This document shows positions 24,023-33,500 of a stretch of DNA of 64,000 nt, piece by piece. Position 1 is the stretch's first letter. The number at the start of each line of letters is the position of its first letter. The stretch covers positions 1,062,276 to 1,126,275 of the forward strand of contig NC_014387.1 of the NCBI RefSeq assembly GCF_000145035.1. The letters are read 5' to 3'. The position numbers and the translations under genes were made by a program. The notes under the pieces were generated by a model. That model made no database searches, was not told the DNA's origin, and worked only from the letters and a program-made list of their open reading frames with translations. This DNA comes from Butyrivibrio proteoclasticus B316. GTDB taxonomy: Bacteria > Bacillota > Clostridia > Lachnospirales > Lachnospiraceae.

Positions 24023-24925
24023 ATGGATTTCAAGGGCCGTAATAATAATGATGAGCTAAAGAGTGAGATCAAGAACATAGTCGATCTGATAATTGCAGAC
24101 TACGACAATGGTCGCGATGTGGATCAGATGGATGTCTTTAATCAGCCTGACAGGGATGCGGTAAAAGACATAGTGATCAAGCTTCTTCGAATTATTTATC
24201 CAGGTTATTCCAGAGACAAAATCTATAAGAGTTACAATGACAGCAATAGAATTGCCATTGTGATCGAGGATGTCATCTACAATATGCAGAAGCAGATTGC
24301 AATTGCATTTCATCATAGCCCGGATTACGCCAACGCATCTGATGAAACACTTGACTGCGGTGCCAGATGCATAACTCACGAATTCTTCAAACAGCTTCCC
24401 AAGATAAGAGAGTATGTGGATACTGATCTTCAGGCCTGCTATGACGGAGATCCTGCGGCTTACAGTAAGGGAGAAATTATTCTTTCTTATCCCGGACTTC
24501 TTGCCACAACCATCAACAGGATTGCACATGAACTGTACCTTCTCAAGGTGCCGCTTATACCGCGTATGATGACTGAGTATGCTCATAGCAGAACGGGAAT
24601 TGATATTCATCCGGGTGCAACTATAGGCAAATACCTGATGATCGATCATGGAACCGGTATAGTTATCGGTGAAACTTCAATAATTGGTGAGCATGTCAAG
24701 ATTTATCAGGGCGTTACAATTGGCGGACTCTCTACAAGAGGCGGCCAGTCCCTAAAGGGTGTTAAAAGACATCCCACAATCGAGGACAATGTCACTATTT
24801 ATGCAGGTGCATCAATCCTCGGCGGTGAAACAGTTATTGGAGAAGGCTCAGTTATAGGAGCTAATGCCTTTATTACAGAGTCAGTTCCCGCAGGAAGCCG
24901 TATCAGTATGCAGAGATGTAGATAA
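24023..24925 (+). CDS. cysE: Serine O-acetyltransferase (CysE/EpsC type)
   Basis: 300 aa. Transfers acetyl to L-serine, the first step of cysteine synthesis, in the cytoplasm. The N-terminal helical domain (about 1-180) precedes a left-handed beta-helix of hexapeptide repeats: the signature SRTGIDIHPGATIG, then DHGTGIVIGET, IYQGVTIGGLS, KRHPTIEDNVTIYAGASILG. The catalytic His in DHGTG and HP are present. The extended N-terminal domain is the SAT/EpsC long form. Monocistronic, converging with the minus-strand dus gene, with no clear terminator between them. Confidence 0.92.
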   Translation: MDFKGRNNNDELKSEIKNIVDLIIADYDNGRDVDQMDVFNQPDRDAVKDIVIKLLRIIYPGYSRDKIYKSYNDSNRIAIVIEDVIYNMQKQIAIAFHHSPDYANASDETLDCGARCITHEFFKQLPKIREYVDTDLQACYDGDPAAYSKGEIILSYPGLLATTINRIAHELYLLKVPLIPRMMTEYAHSRTGIDIHPGATIGKYLMIDHGTGIVIGETSIIGEHVKIYQGVTIGGLSTRGGQSLKGVKRHPTIEDNVTIYAGASILGGETVIGEGSVIGANAFITESVPAGSRISMQRCR

Positions 24926-24961
24926 AAATAGGCTGAGAAATAACATTTTCGTGTTTTAGAG

Positions 24962-25945
24962 CTAAATAAACTCACACGAAGCAAATATATTATTTACTGC
25001 AGCCATGTACTCACCTTTGCTGCGGGATTTACGGATGGCCTTGAGATACTTCTCATTATCTTTGAAATGAACATGGAGAAATGCCCAGTGCTCCAGCATC
25101 TTGAAGATTACATTCCTATCTTCCGGGATGAAAAGAGAATACTCTTCATAGAGACGCTTCAAGTATTCTCTGAGTTCTCCTGCTTCCAAAGGCTTACCAC
25201 CCTGAAGCTGCCTTGCTAGGGCAGGGTTAGATAAGAGGCCGCGGCCTATCATGACAGATGTGCATGAAATGGAGGAACCTATCGAATCGAAGGATTCTAT
25301 CTTTTTCAAATCATCGATGCTATTAATATCCCCATTATATACAATATCTGCCTTGCCGCCGGCATTTCTGTATACTTCGACAGCTCTCTTGAAGGCATCA
25401 ATCCTTGGCTCACCTTTATAAAAATCTTCCCGGACTCTTGCGTGGATAGTGAGCTCACTGATAGGATACTTGGCATAAATCTCCATCAGCCTGTCAGCTT
25501 CGGATTCGTCACTAAATCCAAGCCTTGTCTTGATAGAAATGCTCTTATTACCAAGATCCTCAAATATCCCATCCAGCATAGAATCCAGATACTCCGTATC
25601 CGTCAAAAGACCTGATCCTTTGTGGGAATTTGTCACTGTGGCCGCAGGACATCCAAGGTTAAGATTGACCTCATTGTACCCAAGATTCCACATTTCTTTT
25701 GCAGCCCACACAAAGGTATCTACGCGATTTGACATGATCTGTGGAACAATCTCATTTCCGTAATCCTCGAAGCCCTTGATGAACTCCGGCATTACATCTC
25801 TTTTTTCGCGTTTCTTAAAATGCATGTTATGATGCGCAGTCAGAAACGGCGTATAGTATTTATCGATACCACCAAAAATCTCATGGTGGACATTTCTGAG
25901 TGGATATAGGGTAATCCCCTCCATTGGTGCAAAGTAATACTTCAT
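24962..25945 (-). CDS. dus: tRNA-dihydrouridine synthase
   Basis: 327 aa from the ATG at 25945 (MKYYFAPMEG), 8 nt after an AAGGA on the minus strand; a longer frame up to 25993 lacks a good start. FMN-dependent reduction of uridine in tRNA. Motifs: APMEG (1-10), QIMSNR, LNLGCPAATV with the catalytic Cys, SIKTRLGF, ELTIHARVREDFYKG and YNGDINS, followed by the GRGLLSNPALARQ segment and the helical C-terminal domain. Convergent with cysE and divergent from the gene at 26256. Which Dus subfamily cannot be fixed by eye. Confidence 0.92.
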   Translation of the reverse strand: MKYYFAPMEGITLYPLRNVHHEIFGGIDKYYTPFLTAHHNMHFKKREKRDVMPEFIKGFEDYGNEIVPQIMSNRVDTFVWAAKEMWNLGYNEVNLNLGCPAATVTNSHKGSGLLTDTEYLDSMLDGIFEDLGNKSISIKTRLGFSDESEADRLMEIYAKYPISELTIHARVREDFYKGEPRIDAFKRAVEVYRNAGGKADIVYNGDINSIDDLKKIESFDSIGSSISCTSVMIGRGLLSNPALARQLQGGKPLEAGELREYLKRLYEEYSLFIPEDRNVIFKMLEHWAFLHVHFKDNEKYLKAIRKSRSKGEYMAAVNNIFASCEFI

Positions 25946-25990
25946 ATTAATTAGTCCTTGTCTATCAAAAAATATAAACACTGCGGAATT

Positions 25991-26095
25991 CAATCACTAA
26001 TGTAAAACACAAAAAATAATCACTAATGTAAGATACAAAAACAATCACTAATGTAAAATACAAGAATCAATCCCTAATGTAAATACAAAAACATA
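25991..26095. repeat. Tandem repeat, about 25-26 bp, four units
   Basis: The gap 25946-26255 holds four copies of AATCACTAATGTAAAATACA plus spacer (starting near 25991, 26018, 26042 and 26067; the last is AATCCCTAATGTAA). CATTAG and ATTAGTGTAATG recur in inverse sense near 26108 and 26202. It lies between the divergent dus and 26256 genes, where it could be an operator array. Confidence 0.75.
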
Positions 26096-26255
26096 CTATA
26101 ATAAATAACATTAGGAAACATTCCACAATAATCTATCACACTTTCAACACATTTGGAGTATAATATATTCTTGTGTAGTAAACAAACGAAATATTAGTGT
26201 AATGTCGCTGAGGGAATAGTGGCAGCATTTTACACTAAGGAAATGGGGAACAGGG

Positions 26256-26582
26256 ATGAGTCAGGAGAAAATTGACGCTTACAAAAAAGAAAAATCAGGA
26301 CGTAAACAGGCTATTGCCAAGCATAAAAAGAGAGTTAAGATCGCTAAGATTTCAGGCATTATTGTAGCTGTTGCTATAGTTGCAGCAATTGTTGGCGGAA
26401 TCCTTTGGAACAATTTTGGTGGATCTAGTTCAGCAGCTGCCGATGCTTCATCTGTAGAGGTATCTGTTGAGGCGGGCGCAGAGGATTCAGCTGTTGAGAG
26501 CACAGAAGAAACATCTACAGAGGATGGAGCTGCAGAAGCTTCAGAGGCTGATGCTGGCGCAAGTGCTGCATCTTCAAACTGA
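26256..26582 (+). CDS. Small single-pass membrane protein, Ala/Ser/Glu-rich tail
   Basis: 108 aa. A basic N-terminus (about 1-30, KKRVKIAK) precedes one TM helix (about 32-52), then a low-complexity extracellular tail rich in Ala, Ser and Glu (SSSAAADASS, STEETSTEDGAAEASE). The positive-inside rule puts the N-terminus in the cytoplasm. No catalytic domain. A strong terminator follows. Its upstream region is a four-unit tandem repeat. Function unknown; similar short proteins are common in this bacterial group by general knowledge. Confidence 0.65.
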   Translation: MSQEKIDAYKKEKSGRKQAIAKHKKRVKIAKISGIIVAVAIVAAIVGGILWNNFGGSSSAAADASSVEVSVEAGAEDSAVESTEETSTEDGAAEASEADAGASAASSN

Positions 26583-26620
26583 TAGGCACTGATTTTTGCA
26601 GAATGAATATATAAAGACTA

Positions 26621-26657
26621 ATGCAACTGATTGGACAACAATCAGTTGCATTTTTTA
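26621..26657 (+). terminator. Terminator after the small membrane protein
   Basis: A perfect 12-bp stem ATGCAACTGATT / AATCAGTTGCAT (26621-26632 with 26640-26651) followed by TTTTTT. Confidence 0.9.
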
Positions 26658-26691
26658 TTCAATAGGAAATTGCTCTGCAATTTCTATTGAA
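26657..26691. repeat. Intergenic palindrome, class A, after a terminator
   Basis: TTCAATAG-G-AAATTGC pairs with GCAATTTCTATTGAA (15 bp, one bulge), followed by ACAAAAACGCTCCGC. The same arrangement (terminator, palindrome with AAATT/AATTT core, then AAAAACGC) occurs at 17.86 and 22.42 kb. The gap 26583-26895 otherwise holds only the flgE promoter and leader. Confidence 0.55.
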
Positions 26692-26747
26692 CAAAAACGC
26701 TCCGCTATGGATGCGAAAAAAAGCCTGAAAAAAGTTTTCATGGATAC

Positions 26748-26775
26748 TAATTTTTGTACTATATTCTGCCGATAA
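26748..26775 (+). promoter_or_regulatory. Sigma-28 (FliA/SigD)-like flagellar promoter
   Basis: An exact GCCGATAA -10 element (26768-26775) with TAATTTTT (26748-26755) 12 bp upstream, close to the TAAA-N15-GCCGATAA consensus. It lies 120 bp before the hook gene, consistent with flagellar regulation. Confidence 0.7.
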
Positions 26776-26895
26776 ATGGAATGAGGTAATATATCATTCT
26801 TTTTTCTGGCAAAGGGATTGCCATCAGGTACACGGACGTACGAGATAAAAGAAATGCTAACAGCTATCAGAATATAGCTTGGAGGTACGTGTCCT

Positions 26896-28614
26896 ATGAT
26901 GAGATCACTTTGGTCGGCAGTTTCCGGTCTTCAAACACACCAGTTAGAAATGGACGTCATTGGTAACAATATAGCCAATGTCAATACAACTTCATATAAA
27001 TCACAGGCAACAGGTTTTCAGGATGTTCTCTATCAGACCATCAAAACAGGTACTGCAGGAAACGGAGTTAAAGGTTCCACAAGCGCAGATCAGGTCGGAC
27101 TCGGTGCCAAGATGGGCTCTATTAATATCAATATAACCAAACCCGGTTCTGCGCAGACAACCTACAATCCTTTTGATCTTATGATCACAGGAGACTCTTT
27201 CTTTGTGGTATCTGAGAGTCAGAACAGTCCAAATCAGGAAAAATATTTTACCAGAGACGGTAGCTTTACAATTGATGCGGAAGGAAGTCTTGTAACACAG
27301 AATAACGGATTGTATGTGAACTTTATTGAAGGTGAAGGAATCCTTGGAAACGGCGAGCCGCTTATTTCTGACAGAACCAAGACTATGGCTGGACAGGCTA
27401 CATCTGAAGCTTACCTCAAGGGAAATATCGACAGAGATGATAAGCAGCTTGTAGAAGGCAGAACTATTCAGATGGATGTCTATGGAAATGATGGCAATGT
27501 CTACACTATCAACTTCAAGCTTACAGACAATGCGGATGATGAAGACAATACCTATAGCGTTCAGATTGATAAGATATTGGATAAAAACGGTAACAAAATC
27601 AGCAACACTCTTAATGAGAAGCTGACACTTACATATGATCATGCTAATGGCCGTCTTACAGGCATTACTCCTTATCCTATATATACACTTGATAATGGTG
27701 TTCAGGAACTGGATGATGACGGAAACGTATTATCTACCACCTATACAATGGATGGAAGAATGGGACAGGCAGAATTTAGCCGAACACTGACAGGTAAAGA
27801 TGGTAATCAGTACACAATCTATTATTCCATCGATCACCATGTTCCTGAGGAAGGCGAGGAAGAGACAGATACTGCAGATTATGATTTCAATGTAGTATAC
27901 GTAAGAAAAGGTGAAGGAACCAGGCAGTATATAAATAAAACAATGGCAGTCATTGATTATGACAGTGAAAGCGGAAATCTTCTGACAATTGATGGCGAGA
28001 ATGCCGGAGAAATCAATGTTGACCTTTCTGAAATCTATGATGGAATCGGAGATATAACCTTTGATATTTCCAATACTACAATTCCTGTTGCAGCTGGAAC
28101 AAGCTACAGATTTGAGTTTAATGGAGAAGCAGATGTTCTTGGTTCATTAAACGTAGATTTCTCAAATACATCCAATTACGCCAGCTCAAACGGAGTTCAT
28201 TCATCTTCAGTCTCTGCTATCAGGGGAGACACATATGGCCTTAACAAAGGATATCCAAATGGAGATATGAATGGAATAACAATATCTGACAATGGCTCTA
28301 TATATGCTAAATATAGCAATGGCCAGGATGTTAAGCTTGCACAGATTGTTGTAGCTGAATTCAATAATGCTATGGGTCTTGAAAAGGCAGGAGATAATGT
28401 CTACAAAGCATCTCTTAATTCTGGCGAGCCAATATATATGGACATTACTGAAGATGGCGGCTATATGTCATCAGGTGTTCTGGAAGCCAGTAACGTTGAC
28501 CTGGCCAAAGAGTTCACAGACATGATCACTACCCAGAGAGGCTTTCAGGCAAATAGCCGCGTAATTACGACATCTGATGAACTATTACAAGTATTAAAGG
28601 GATTGAAGCGATAA
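26896..28614 (+). CDS. flgE: Flagellar hook protein FlgE family
   Basis: 572 aa. Axial hook protein exported by the flagellar type III apparatus. The N-terminal rod/hook motif MRSLWSAVSGLQTHQLEMDVIGNNIANVNTTSYK (key part SGLQTHQ...GNNIANVNT) and the C-terminal VDLAKEFTDMITTQRGFQANSRVITTSDELL are diagnostic. The middle holds the FlgE D1/D2 beta domains with large insertions (acidic PEEGEEETD near 315), longer than the 400-aa enteric form. GGAGG lies 11 nt upstream. It stands alone here behind a sigma-28-like promoter, away from any flagellar operon in the window; FlgF/FlgG are less likely given the length. Confidence 0.88.
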   Translation: MMRSLWSAVSGLQTHQLEMDVIGNNIANVNTTSYKSQATGFQDVLYQTIKTGTAGNGVKGSTSADQVGLGAKMGSININITKPGSAQTTYNPFDLMITGDSFFVVSESQNSPNQEKYFTRDGSFTIDAEGSLVTQNNGLYVNFIEGEGILGNGEPLISDRTKTMAGQATSEAYLKGNIDRDDKQLVEGRTIQMDVYGNDGNVYTINFKLTDNADDEDNTYSVQIDKILDKNGNKISNTLNEKLTLTYDHANGRLTGITPYPIYTLDNGVQELDDDGNVLSTTYTMDGRMGQAEFSRTLTGKDGNQYTIYYSIDHHVPEEGEEETDTADYDFNVVYVRKGEGTRQYINKTMAVIDYDSESGNLLTIDGENAGEINVDLSEIYDGIGDITFDISNTTIPVAAGTSYRFEFNGEADVLGSLNVDFSNTSNYASSNGVHSSSVSAIRGDTYGLNKGYPNGDMNGITISDNGSIYAKYSNGQDVKLAQIVVAEFNNAMGLEKAGDNVYKASLNSGEPIYMDITEDGGYMSSGVLEASNVDLAKEFTDMITTQRGFQANSRVITTSDELLQVLKGLKR

Positions 28615-28764
28615 ACGGATTATCCTAAAAAATGTGATAGCGTTTATCGAATAAAAATGGAAACTCCAATTTAATTAATTTCAAAATGAAATTTTGTATC
28701 ACATGGCTGGACTGATGTCCAGCCTTATTTATTAAAAAACTATGAAGATTCTATGAAAAAGTAG

Positions 28765-28793
28765 TTGTAATTCCATATATGATGAAGTATATT
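28765..28793 (+). promoter_or_regulatory. Promoter of the riboswitch-pilus unit
   Basis: TTGTAA (28765-28770), 17 bp, TATATT (28788-28793). A 10-bp inverted repeat AATCTTAACT/AGTTAAGATT (28812-28857) lies between it and the aptamer. Confidence 0.55.
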
Positions 28794-28862
28794 ATAACTA
28801 CACGGCATAATAATCTTAACTTAAATAAAATAATTTTAACTAATTTTAGTTAAGATTCATAT

Positions 28863-28951
28863 CAAATAAAGGCAAAGCCATTGGAAAATGGTGACGCAAA
28901 GCTATAGGGTCTCAATCGCATATGCGACAGACAGCCAGTTGCTGGCACTTA
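28863..28951 (+). promoter_or_regulatory. Cyclic di-GMP-I (GEMM) riboswitch aptamer
   Basis: The sequence AGGCAAAGCCATTGGAAAAT then GGTGACGCAAAGCTATAGGG follows the GEMM core (GGCAAA-CC hairpin with GAAA-type loop, then GACGCAAAGC). A second stem with CCAGTTGCTGG closes the right side. A terminator follows within 20 nt, which gives a standard transcription-control platform. It senses c-di-GMP, the product of GGDEF enzymes such as the one at 57.6 kb. Confidence 0.85.
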
Positions 28952-28968
28952 CTGAGAGTGCTATGTAT

Positions 28969-29009
28969 GGCCGCCCTGTTATTGAGTAGTACGGACGGTC
29001 ATTTTTTTT
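28969..29009 (+). terminator. Riboswitch expression-platform terminator
   Basis: GGCCGCCCTGT pairs with ACGGACGGTC (one internal mismatch/bulge) and is followed by TTTTTTTT. It begins 18 nt after the aptamer, so ligand binding could switch its formation. Confidence 0.8.
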
Positions 29010-29133
29010 GGTAATGAAGTACATGAGAGTTCAAGGATGAACGGACTGCATAGGTTATGCGGTCATAGTACAAGGAGTATTACTAATTATTACTGCTACC
29101 TGAGCTATGCGTTTGCCTTTGGACATATTTTGA

Positions 29134-29182
29134 GAGGTATTTTGCGCAGGAACGGTTGCTGAGCAAAGTACCTCCTTTGTTT
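29134..29182 (+). terminator. Second leader hairpin with T-rich 3' side
   Basis: GAGGTATTTTGC pairs with GCAAAGTACCTC, followed by CTTTGTTTT. Further hairpins GACTGCATA/TATGCGGTC (about 29050-29070) and ATTGGTTTA/TAAACCAAT (29190-29211) fill the rest of the 638-bp gap 28615-29252. A weaker hairpin GGCTGGAC/GTCCAGCC (28705-28724) probably terminates flgE. Confidence 0.6.
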
Positions 29183-29252
29183 TGGAGAGATTGGTTTAAC
29201 GATAAACCAATAATATATAGTTTTACTTTTTCTATTATATAAGGAAATAGAT

Positions 29253-29915
29253 ATGGCAGATATAAATCTCAAGAAGCTCAGCAGAGCGGAGCTTTTGGAA
29301 ATGATGATCTCTTTTTCAGAAGAGGCTGAAGCAGCGAGACAGCATGAAAAAGAACTCAAGGAAGAGCTTGAAAAAGAAAAACTTCAGATGCAGCACGAAT
29401 TTGCTGATGAGAGAGCAGCAATGCTAAAGAGTTTTGATGAAGAGAAAGCTCAGATGAGAGCCAAGTTCAATGAACAGAAGGCTCAGATGCAGGAAAAATT
29501 TGACAAGGATATCATGGGACTCAAGGCAAGGCTTGCAAGAGAGAAAGATGAACTGCAACGGCAGGTTGATGATTCTCTTATGAAGATAGAAAATTCACAG
29601 TCACTTGCGGAAGCTTCCATACAGCTTGGTGGCATAATGGAATCTGCACAGAAGGCGGCTGATCTATATGTCAATACACTCAAGAAGAGTGCAGAAGCTG
29701 AGTACAAGGAACTAATGCTCTACATAGAGAAGAGTAAGCTCAGGGTACAGAGAGCTGAAAAGCTTCAAATGCAGGCTATTGCAGATAAATCCGGCAAGAC
29801 TTTAGAGCAGGTGAGAAATGAAGCCATTTCAGAGACTTCTGATCCGGAAAAAGATAAGTCTGTAGAAAAGTCAGAACCCAAGAAACGCACAACCAGAAAG
29901 AAAAAAGATGAGTAA
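29253..29915 (+). CDS. DivIVA-like coiled-coil protein at the head of the pilus locus
   Basis: 220 aa. The first 20 residues (NLKKLSRAELLEMMISFSEE) are followed by an unbroken coiled coil of about 130 residues (heptads rich in E/K/Q with repeated EEKAQMRAKFNEQKAQMQEKF units), a second helix with STAKKAADLYVNTLKKSAEAEY-like DivIVA character, and a strongly basic tail KKRTTRKKKDE. No signal peptide. It overlaps the start of the signal peptidase gene by 8 bp, so the two are translationally coupled. It may organise the surface-assembly machinery; that is inference. RBS AAGGAAA. Confidence 0.65.
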   Translation: MADINLKKLSRAELLEMMISFSEEAEAARQHEKELKEELEKEKLQMQHEFADERAAMLKSFDEEKAQMRAKFNEQKAQMQEKFDKDIMGLKARLAREKDELQRQVDDSLMKIENSQSLAEASIQLGGIMESAQKAADLYVNTLKKSAEAEYKELMLYIEKSKLRVQRAEKLQMQAIADKSGKTLEQVRNEAISETSDPEKDKSVEKSEPKKRTTRKKKDE

Positions 29916-30501
29916 CAGGAATCAAACTGATCTTTCCAATTTCAAGCCTTCTGTTGATGAACTTAAGAAGGAACTTAAGAGAGAGAACAGGAAAAAAGAA
30001 TATAGAAATGTACTCCGTAACACACTTATTGTTGTGGTGTCTGTCGCAGCTCTGGCAGTACTGATTTCAAGCTTCTACGTGACAGTACTCAAGGTAACCG
30101 GAGATAGTATGACACCTACTCTTGAAACCGGTCAGATAGTCATCGCACAGAACAGCCAGGAGTTTGAGGCTGGAGAGATGCTTGCTTTTTACTATAACAA
30201 TAAGGTTTTGGTCAAAAGAGTTATCGGTTCGCCGGGAGACTGGGTTAACATCGATGCAAATGGAAGAGTTTCAGTTAACGGCATTGAACTTGAAGAAACA
30301 TATGCATCTGATTTAAGCCTTGAACCGACAGATATAGAATTTCCATATCAGGTTCCGGAGAACAGATGGTTCGTTCTGGGAGATCACAGAAGTGTATCCA
30401 TTGATTCGAGATCAAGCGTAGTTGGTTGTGTTACCAGGGAACAGCTCATTGGAAAAGTTGTTTTCAGAGTATTTCCATTTGACACATTTGGCAGTCTATA
30501 G
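29908..30501 (+). CDS. lepB: Signal peptidase I (pilus-locus)
   Basis: 197 aa. Membrane serine protease that removes signal peptides. One N-terminal TM helix (about 37-60) is followed by the catalytic Ser in GDSMTPTL, the general-base Lys in VKRVIGSPGD, and box E GDHRSVSIDSRS. Sits directly before the tip adhesin, as accessory SipA/LepB-type peptidases do in many sortase-pilus clusters, where they can be needed for pilin export and assembly. The leading cytoplasmic 35 residues are basic and longer than average. Confidence 0.92.
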   Translation: MSNRNQTDLSNFKPSVDELKKELKRENRKKEYRNVLRNTLIVVVSVAALAVLISSFYVTVLKVTGDSMTPTLETGQIVIAQNSQEFEAGEMLAFYYNNKVLVKRVIGSPGDWVNIDANGRVSVNGIELEETYASDLSLEPTDIEFPYQVPENRWFVLGDHRSVSIDSRSSVVGCVTREQLIGKVVFRVFPFDTFGSL

Positions 30502-30528
30502 ATTTTTCAATATTAGAGGTGAGTTGAC

Positions 30529-33500
30529 ATGCGCATAACAGATGAGAATCGCGCACAAAACTACATAAAGAAACACCGCAACAAGAAAAGATGGCTTGCT
30601 TTTGCGCTGTGCCTTTCTCTTTTTACAGGAACGGTTACACTTTATCTTTTGAATAAGCCGGCTACGGCGATGACAGAAGATGGAGCCCAAAAGGTAGGTC
30701 TAGTCCTGGAAACAGCAGATTCTGATTATGAAATGGGTCTTATTGAGCAGATGAAGACTAAAGAGTCTGATGCTCAAGCAGATAAAGCGGTAGAAAATTC
30801 ATCTGACGGGGTTACTACCGTAGATGTAACACAGCTGGGTGACGGGGACCCGGATAAGAGTGATACATCTAAAACATGGGAGGAAATTGTTGAAGTCATT
30901 CCGGAGGATGAAACTGGGGCCAACGCTGATAAAGCAAACTCAGCTTCATCCGGGGAAGCTTCAGATGCCTCTTCAAACGCTTCATCAGAAGATAAGTCAA
31001 ATGCTTCCGGAAGTGCTTCATCAGAGGATAGTTCCAATGCTTCAACAAGTGCTTCTTCATTAGAAAGTGCAGATGCAGCATCAAGCGCCTCATCTGACAA
31101 GAATGTCAAGGACAAGGTTGATAGCCTTGATGATATACAGAATGTAACTCTCACAGCAAGATATGTTGATGCTGAGGGAAAAGAAATAGCGGAAAAAGAA
31201 GTTCTTTTACAAAATACAGAGGATAAGAAATCTCTTGATCTAAACAAGGATTATAAGGTAATTGAGAACTACTATTATTTAGAAGCCGGACTTGACGACA
31301 AGAAGATTGTCAGCATAGTAGAAAAGACCGGAATAGCTCAGGTCTCCGACCAGGCAGGAAAAGATAGTTCAGAAGATGCCGGCGCTAAGGAGAGCAGTAC
31401 AGATGATGCTTCTGCATTCGCTGCAAGCGATGATGCATCTGATGAAGGCACGGAGAAAGCTTATACCTATTATGAAGCTACAACATCTGAAGGTGAAGTA
31501 ATAGAAATCAAAAAAGATGCGGAAATAACATTTAGTTATGCGGCAGCTAATACCAAGGAGAGCTTTACATACCAAAACGATGAAGTGACTGTTATGGTCA
31601 AGCTTTCCAAACCGGGAATTCTTCCGGATGGAGTAGAGCTTTCAGTTAAGACTGTAGATAAGAGCACAAACGGATACAATTACAGTGCTTATATCGATGC
31701 TCTTAATGAAAGTGCAGAGGAAATCGCCAAGGCAAATGGTGATGAAGCAAAGACAACATATGATGAGAACAATGTAGTTCTTTTTGATATTGCATTTATG
31801 CTTAAAGAAATTGAATATGAGCCTAAAGACGGCACTGTTTCAGTTTCTATAAGCTTTAAGAATAATCAGATTTCTGACGGACTTGGAACAACAGACTCAG
31901 AAGACGTTTCACTGGTACACCTTCCTGTTTCAGAAGAAGTAATGAAGGATGTCAATGCTACAAGTGATGCAACAGAGATTTCAGCCAGTGATATTTCTGT
32001 AGAAGTTCTTGGAGATAGCAACGTTGAACTTGGTGAGAATAAAGATACTATCTCTTTTGAAGCACAGGCATTCTCAATGTATGGAGCAATTACGCGAAGT
32101 ACTGACGAGACTTGGGAAGGAAATCAGACTTATACAGCCAAGGAAATTGTAAAGTGGCTTGGAGATTCGACCTACTTTGGCGTTGTTGCTAACCACTACG
32201 ATGGACAGAATAATCACAGTGAAGCCAATATTGCTGTAGGCAGTATTTCTAACATTCAGAATTACACAGTTGGTATTTCCACTAAGGTTTATCAGAGTCT
32301 TGATGAGTTTATTATTTCTGTAGAAAAGAAGGTTGAGGGATCTCCTAAGGTTGGAACATTTAACTTCGCAGCCTTCTCAGATGTTAAGGGTAAAAATAAG
32401 ATTGCCGGAACAGAGTTTACCATAAAGACTGATGAGACCGGTACGGGTAAATACATTGGTAATTACACTGATCTTTTAAAAGGCGGTCAGTATCCAAGAT
32501 TATATATCTATGAGCTCGATGAGAAGGGGCAGGCTGTTATGGACGGTGAAATCTGTGGTTCATATACAGTAAGCTATGGCGGTGATTCTATAGAAGCTCC
32601 TGCTGATGCCGTTGGATTTTTTGCTGATAACTATGTTGAGAGCGTGGGCCTTAACGGATATAAGGCAGAAGATATTATAGAAAAAGTTGATGGTGCGACG
32701 ATCTACTATCCTACAGGATGGAATTCATATGTTGGAATTACGTACTATCAGAATCAGGTTTATGGAATGAAGCCTGACGGAAGTTACGGATGGACTAACT
32801 ACGTCAGAACTGATTACAGTAATAGTTCCATGCCGGTAAGCGTGCAGAATATGCGTCTTGCTGCTTATACTGCTTCACAGAAGCTGGCTTATACAAAATC
32901 ATCTAATGGAGTACAGGTAGTTAATATAGTTGGTACCAAGTCATATGGTAATTTGATGACAGACCTTAGTACCAAGTACTTCAAGAATGAAAAAGATCCC
33001 AGGAACTATGCAGTAAATACAGGCTTTAAGCTTGATGATAATACTCTTCTTGTTATAAATGTAGATCTTACCGGTGCTACAAATTATACACTCGATAAGT
33101 TCACATATAACGGACAAGGAGCAGGAGATTGGAGTCAGGCTGCCAACCATGTAATAGTCAATCTTGTGCAAAAGAACTATGCAGGTGATTACGTTCCTTA
33201 TGAAGGTGACATTACTGCAAACATTATGTCCGGAACGCTTATTGCTCCGCTGACAAATGTCAAGCTTACAGGATCCTATAGCGGAACAGTAATAGCCGAT
33301 CAGGTAATCAAGACCTGTGAAATTCATAAGATGGATATCAGAACTTATCTTGATGCATCTGCTGCAGTTACTGTAACTAATAAGGGCTGTGAGGAAATAG
33401 TTCCTTTTGAGATCAAAGCTAATAAGTATGTCAACGATGTTGAACCTGATGGAAACGAAATATTTGATTTTACGGTCAGGTACTTAAATCCATCCACAAA

